From Sphingobacteriia bacterium (GTDB lineage: Bacteria; Bacteroidota; Bacteroidia; Bacteroidales; TTA-H9), in contig JAJTBW010000003.1 in the NCBI GenBank assembly GCA_021286705.1, positions 1 through 49,491 on the forward strand: DNA of 49,491 nt, in the 5' to 3' direction. Positions 46,158 to 49,491 of this stretch are shown here, piece by piece; positions within the stretch are counted from its first letter, which is position 1; every line of letters starts with the position of its first letter. The notes beneath the pieces were generated by a model, which worked only from the letters and a program-made list of their open reading frames with translations, was not told the origin of the DNA and did not search any database. The position numbers and the translations under genes were made by a program.

Positions 46158-47058
46158 TTTGAAAGAAGGAGAGTATCTTTTTAAATTCATCATCAGAACG
46201 AAAAGTAATGCTGATAGCACCCCGGCCTCTGACATTACGTGAAATCTGCACTTTAGTACCTAGCTTTCTGGCAACAGCATCTCTGGCAGCTAGAAATTTA
46301 TCAGGAATAGCCTCTTTTTCTGAAGGTTTCTTTTTCTCGATTGGAGCAACAGGCATATTAATCACCCTTGCTCTCTCTTCAACCTCTCGAACTGAAAGCT
46401 CTTGTTCAATGGTATCACGGAGAAGCAGAAGTTGATCTTCAATACTCTCAATGCTAACGAGAGCACGAGCATGACCCATAGAGATCTGTCTATCGCGGAT
46501 TGCTACCTGAATTTCAGGAGGAAGTTTAAGCAGACGTAAGTAGTTGGCAATTGAACTTCTGCTCTGCCCAACCTTGTCAGCCATTTCATTGACACTAAGA
46601 CTGCATTCCTCGATGAGACGTTGATAGCTCATCGCTATTTCAATGGCATTGAGATCTTCACGATGAATATTCTCAATAAGAGCCATCTCAAGCATTTGCT
46701 GATCATCGGCAATACGAATATAAGCCGGGATTTCAGTCAAACCTGCAAGTTTCGAGGCTCTTAGTCGTCTTTCACCAGAAATAAGCTGATATTTATCAAA
46801 GCCTATTTTGCGTACTGTAACAGGTTGAATTATGCCTTGTTCGCGGATTGATTGACAGAGATCATTAAGAGCCTGTTCTTCAAACTCGTTTCTTGGTTGA
46901 AACGGATTAGCTTCAATTAAATCAATACTGATATTGGCAATGGCTCCTGCTACAAACTCCCCCGAGCTATCTCTCGAGGTAATGTCAGTATCAGGGCTTT
47001 CCAAGATAGCACTGAGACCCCGTCCCAAAGCATGTTTTTTAGTTTTCATGGATGACAT
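46147..47058 (-). CDS. parB: Chromosome-partitioning protein ParB (Spo0J)
   Basis: A 303-residue CTP-dependent DNA clamp that loads at parS. N-terminal ParA-stimulating peptide KKHALGRGLSAIL, ParB/CTPase domain with NPFQPR, GERRLRASK and ENIHREDLN motifs, the helix-turn-helix about 150-210 (MADKVGQSRSSIANYLRLLK) and a C-terminal dimerisation domain. The start at 47058 is supported by CTCCTCCT on the plus strand (47063-47070), an unusually strong Shine-Dalgarno for this phylum, four bases upstream. It overlaps parA by 20 bases and the DUF5683 gene by 11. No parS is seen in the window. Confidence 0.97.
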   Translation of the reverse strand: MSSMKTKKHALGRGLSAILESPDTDITSRDSSGEFVAGAIANISIDLIEANPFQPRNEFEEQALNDLCQSIREQGIIQPVTVRKIGFDKYQLISGERRLRASKLAGLTEIPAYIRIADDQQMLEMALIENIHREDLNAIEIAMSYQRLIEECSLSVNEMADKVGQSRSSIANYLRLLKLPPEIQVAIRDRQISMGHARALVSIESIEDQLLLLRDTIEQELSVREVEERARVINMPVAPIEKKKPSEKEAIPDKFLAARDAVARKLGTKVQISRNVRGRGAISITFRSDDEFKKILSFFQNED

Positions 47059-47851
47059 TATTCTCCTCCTGCTGGTTGAGTTTGGTCAGATTGTTATTTT
47101 GCAAAATCTCTCTGGCCAGATTCAAATAATTAACAGCTCCTGTACTGGTAGCATCAAACATAATAATGCTTTCGCCAAAACTGGGAGCTTCACTGAGTCT
47201 GGTGTTTCTGGTAATCATAGTATCAAACACCATCTGCTGGAAATGAGCCTTGACTTCTTCAGCAACTTGCTTAGAAAGTCTTAATCTGCCATCATACATG
47301 GTCAAAAGAATGCCTTCAATATCCAGTTCAGGATTTAATCTACTTTGAACGATCTTGATGGTATTAAGCAATTTGCCTAAACCTTCTAATGCAAAGTATT
47401 CACATTGAACAGGCACTATTACCGAGTCTGCAGCAGTAAGAGCATTAACCGTAATTAATCCCAGTGAAGGAGAACAATCAATAATGATAAAATCGTAATC
47501 CTCAGCAAGCTTGCTGGTCACCTTTTTCATCATTCTCTCCCTGTTAGGTAAATTGATCATTTCAATCTCTGCACCAACTAAATCAATGTGCGCAGGAATG
47601 AGATCTAAGTTAGGAGTATTCGTACTAATGATAATGCCTTTGGGATCAACATCATCTATGATACATTCATAGATGCTGGTCTTGATCGCCTTCGGATCTA
47701 AACCAACCCCTGAGGTGGCATTAGCCTGTGGATCGGCATCAATAATCAGTGTACGGAATTCTAGTACAGCCAAACTGGCTCCAAGGTTGATGGCAGTTGT
47801 AGTTTTGCCTACACCCCCCTTTTGATTCGCTATAGCGATAACTTTTCCCAT
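47039..47851 (-). CDS. parA: Chromosome-partitioning ATPase ParA (Soj)
   Basis: A 270-residue chromosomal ParA of the MinD/ParA family. The deviant Walker A is KGGVGKTTTAINLG (10-23), with LIIDADPQANATSG and the IIDCSPSLGLITVNAL Walker B region. It binds DNA non-specifically as an ATP dimer and is driven off by ParB. First gene of the parA-parB-DUF5683-uup operon. A perfect -7 element lies about 28 bases upstream. Confidence 0.98.
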   Translation of the reverse strand: MGKVIAIANQKGGVGKTTTAINLGASLAVLEFRTLIIDADPQANATSGVGLDPKAIKTSIYECIIDDVDPKGIIISTNTPNLDLIPAHIDLVGAEIEMINLPNRERMMKKVTSKLAEDYDFIIIDCSPSLGLITVNALTAADSVIVPVQCEYFALEGLGKLLNTIKIVQSRLNPELDIEGILLTMYDGRLRLSKQVAEEVKAHFQQMVFDTMITRNTRLSEAPSFGESIIMFDATSTGAVNYLNLAREILQNNNLTKLNQQEENNVIHEN

Positions 47852-47878
47852 AGAGGTATGTGCTCAAGTCGTTTTTCA

Positions 47879-47886
47879 CAAAAGTA
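47879..47886 (-). promoter_or_regulatory. -7 element of the par operon
   Basis: The minus strand reads TACTTTTG, an exact match giving a leader of about 20 bases. No clear -33. The stretch 47887-48186 between parA and nusB is AT-rich with no gene visible. Confidence 0.5.
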
Positions 47887-48186
47887 CGACTTTTAACCCT
47901 TATCCATACATTTACCAAAAAAAAGTGAAAAGCATTTGATTTTTAACACCTTTCAACTAAAAATCTGTATTTATTCAGATACTATTATCACGTAAAACAC
48001 AATAATACAGCAGTTTATATAACCAGCGAGCACACCCTACCTATGTTAAATTTTTACTACTTCCTAGGTAATTTCAGAGCCTCCTTAAGTCATAAAACAG
48101 TAAAGTATAAATCAATTCAGTATTAACTATTTCAATAATCTTTGAGTTTAGTTCACCCCAATCAAGGTTACTAACTGAAATTGTAT

Positions 48187-48194
48187 TATTTTTG
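48187..48194 (+). promoter_or_regulatory. -7 element of nusB
   Basis: TATTTTTG followed by C, an exact match, 36 bases before the ATG at 48231. Confidence 0.5.
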
Positions 48195-48230
48195 CACCCC
48201 ATTAAATATTACGTTCCTTTAAAACATATT

Positions 48231-49358
48231 ATGCTTAGCCGCCGCCATTTACGCATCAAAGCACTTCAAGGATTATACGCTTTCCAGCAATCCGGTAACG
48301 ACAGAATGGAGCTTGCAGAAAAACAATTACTGCAAAGCGTTGATAAAATCCTGGATTTAAGCATGCACCACTTCTCTCTCATGTTCCAGTTAGCCGACTT
48401 TGCTGAAAGAAGAATTGAAGAGAACAAGCTAAAACAGCTACCCACTGCCGAGGATCTAAACCCAAACCTGCGCTTCATTGAGAATCCTTTTCTTAAAAAA
48501 CTTAGATCTAACCGAGATATATCAAGAAATATCGATCAACTTAAAATCTCGTGGGTCGAACATGAAGATCTAGTTCGGAAAATCTATAACCTGTTGCGCG
48601 AATCTGATCTATATCAGAACTACATGGCGATGGATGATGTATCTTGGAAAGAGCATCGCGACTTTATCATCTCTCTTTATAATGATTTTATCGTCAATGA
48701 CCATGTTGTTGAGTTTATCCTCGAAGAGAAAAACATCTTCTGGGCTACTGATTACCGCGAGGAAACACTGAGAGTCAATCGTCAGAATGTCTCAAATTCT
48801 GAACTGTTCAGATTTATTGATCAGGATGTCGCCATCAAACTCCTCAAGCAAAATGCAGATGAAGAGAATGGCTCTATCGAGATCCACTGTGAAGAGTCTG
48901 GCATCTACAATGAAAATGACTATTTCATTGCACAATACGTTACCGAACGTATCCTCCGTGATGTCAACGAATCGGATGATGACCTTAAAGCTCTCCCTCG
49001 TATGATCAAAGCCGACCTCTCAGTGGAATATGATGATCGACATTACCTCCTTGAACTGTTTAGAAAAACAATTATACATCGCGACGAGACGCTTGGTATG
49101 ATTGCTAAAAGAGCCGATAACTGGGAGCCTGATCGCATCGCAGTAATTGATATCATCCTTATTCAAATGGCTCTTACTGAACTTATGTACTTCTCTTCTA
49201 TCCCTATAAAGGTTACTATGAACGAGTATATCGAACTCACTAAGATCTATAGCTCTCCGAATAGTAAAATGTTCGTAAATGGTCTTCTCGATAGACTTGT
49301 AGCGGATCTGAAAGAGGAAAACAAAATTGTTAAAACCGGCAGAGGTCTGATCGACTAA
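48231..49358 (+). CDS. nusB: Transcription antitermination factor NusB (long form)
   Basis: A 375-residue NusB. The start is the ATG at 48231 (MLSRRHLRIKALQGLYAFQQ, the family's opening); an upstream in-frame TTG at 48192 belongs to the promoter. The conserved NusB fold is split: the RNA-binding N-terminal helix comes first, a long insert of roughly 200 residues follows, and the C-terminal half carries RADNWEPDRIAVIDIILIQM, ELMYFSSIPIKVTMNEYIEL and KMFVNGLLDRL. E. coli NusB has 139 residues; the insert is usual in Bacteroidota but unexplained. It binds boxA with NusE for rRNA antitermination. Confidence 0.93.
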   Translation: MLSRRHLRIKALQGLYAFQQSGNDRMELAEKQLLQSVDKILDLSMHHFSLMFQLADFAERRIEENKLKQLPTAEDLNPNLRFIENPFLKKLRSNRDISRNIDQLKISWVEHEDLVRKIYNLLRESDLYQNYMAMDDVSWKEHRDFIISLYNDFIVNDHVVEFILEEKNIFWATDYREETLRVNRQNVSNSELFRFIDQDVAIKLLKQNADEENGSIEIHCEESGIYNENDYFIAQYVTERILRDVNESDDDLKALPRMIKADLSVEYDDRHYLLELFRKTIIHRDETLGMIAKRADNWEPDRIAVIDIILIQMALTELMYFSSIPIKVTMNEYIELTKIYSSPNSKMFVNGLLDRLVADLKEENKIVKTGRGLID

Positions 49359-49384
49359 CTATCCATTTTTTTAAGCTCATTATT

Positions 49385-49426
49385 AAGAGGTCTCCATTGA
49401 TTTCATAGAGTCAATCGAGATCTCTT
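49385..49426 (+). terminator. Terminator-like hairpin after nusB
   Basis: A 16-position stem (49385-49400 with 49411-49426; one G-T pair and one mismatch) with a ten-base loop. The trailing T-run is short. Confidence 0.6.
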
Positions 49427-49436
49427 CTTATTTCGT

Positions 49437-49491
49437 GACCCGGTGGTTGAGCGTTGCCTTCGACTTCGCTCAGGCAGCGACCCGGTGGTTG
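49437..49491. repeat. 42-bp direct repeat with internal palindrome, cut by window edge
   Basis: GACCCGGTGGTTG occurs at 49437-49449 and again at 49479-49491, 42 bases apart. Between them TGAGCG (49448-49453) and CGCTCA (49467-49472) can form a stem. It is GC-rich compared with its surroundings and looks like the start of a tandem or dispersed repeat continuing beyond the window. Confidence 0.7.

Noticed and set aside
46147..48230. parS site near parAB
   Set aside because: I looked for a TGTTTCACGTGAAACA-like palindrome and did not find one in the window.

Overview
The window is a chromosomal segment of a Bacteroidota bacterium, most likely class Bacteroidia; I cannot place the family. The evidence is a SusC/SusD pair, type IX secretion (T9SS) C-terminal sorting domains, a short 288-residue RpoD, a long NusB, YidC directly after PyrG, a DUF5683 protein after ParAB, and the phylum's promoter type (TTTG, about 19 bases, then TAnnTTTG). 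The DNA is AT-rich and Shine-Dalgarno sequences are mostly absent. No insertion sequence, prophage or CRISPR array is visible.

Layout. 1-5250: a Nudix hydrolase, a thioredoxin-fold protein, a membrane coiled-coil protein, a DUF218 protein and a small secreted regulatory-domain protein. 5559-9670: a DUF2807 protein, then two adjacent signalling proteins whose kinase defects are complementary: one keeps the phospho-accepting His but has a ruined ATPase, the other has an intact ATPase but no His. 9743-11364: an EamA transporter, tRNA-Met and a single-domain response regulator. 11658-21908: isoaspartyl dipeptidase, divergent from an apparent operon of two secreted cyanophycinase-family (S51) proteins, SusC, SusD and a PKD/beta-propeller lipoprotein. 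22083-25462: a heptanucleotide repeat, a T9SS cargo protein and YidC. 25564-34299: PyrG, cysteate synthase, a NagB/PIG-L fusion, a TonB-dependent receptor and GAPDH. 34582-37952: a GH127-like enzyme, a collapsed GH92 remnant and an AraC regulator. 38192-49358: housekeeping genes: RpoD, a Do-like protease, DapF, a GNAT enzyme, MltG, Uup, a DUF5683 protein, ParB, ParA and NusB.

The most interesting locus is 11658-21908. I read it as an outer-membrane uptake and degradation system for cyanophycin (multi-L-arginyl-poly-L-aspartate) or a similar beta-aspartyl polymer. A cell-surface S51 enzyme with a T9SS tail would cut the polymer, SusC/SusD and the lipoprotein would bind and import fragments, a periplasmic cyanophycinase would release beta-Asp-Arg, and cytoplasmic isoaspartyl dipeptidase would split it to Asp and Arg. 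This is PUL logic applied to a peptide polymer. The second most interesting feature is the split histidine-kinase pair at 6667-9670.
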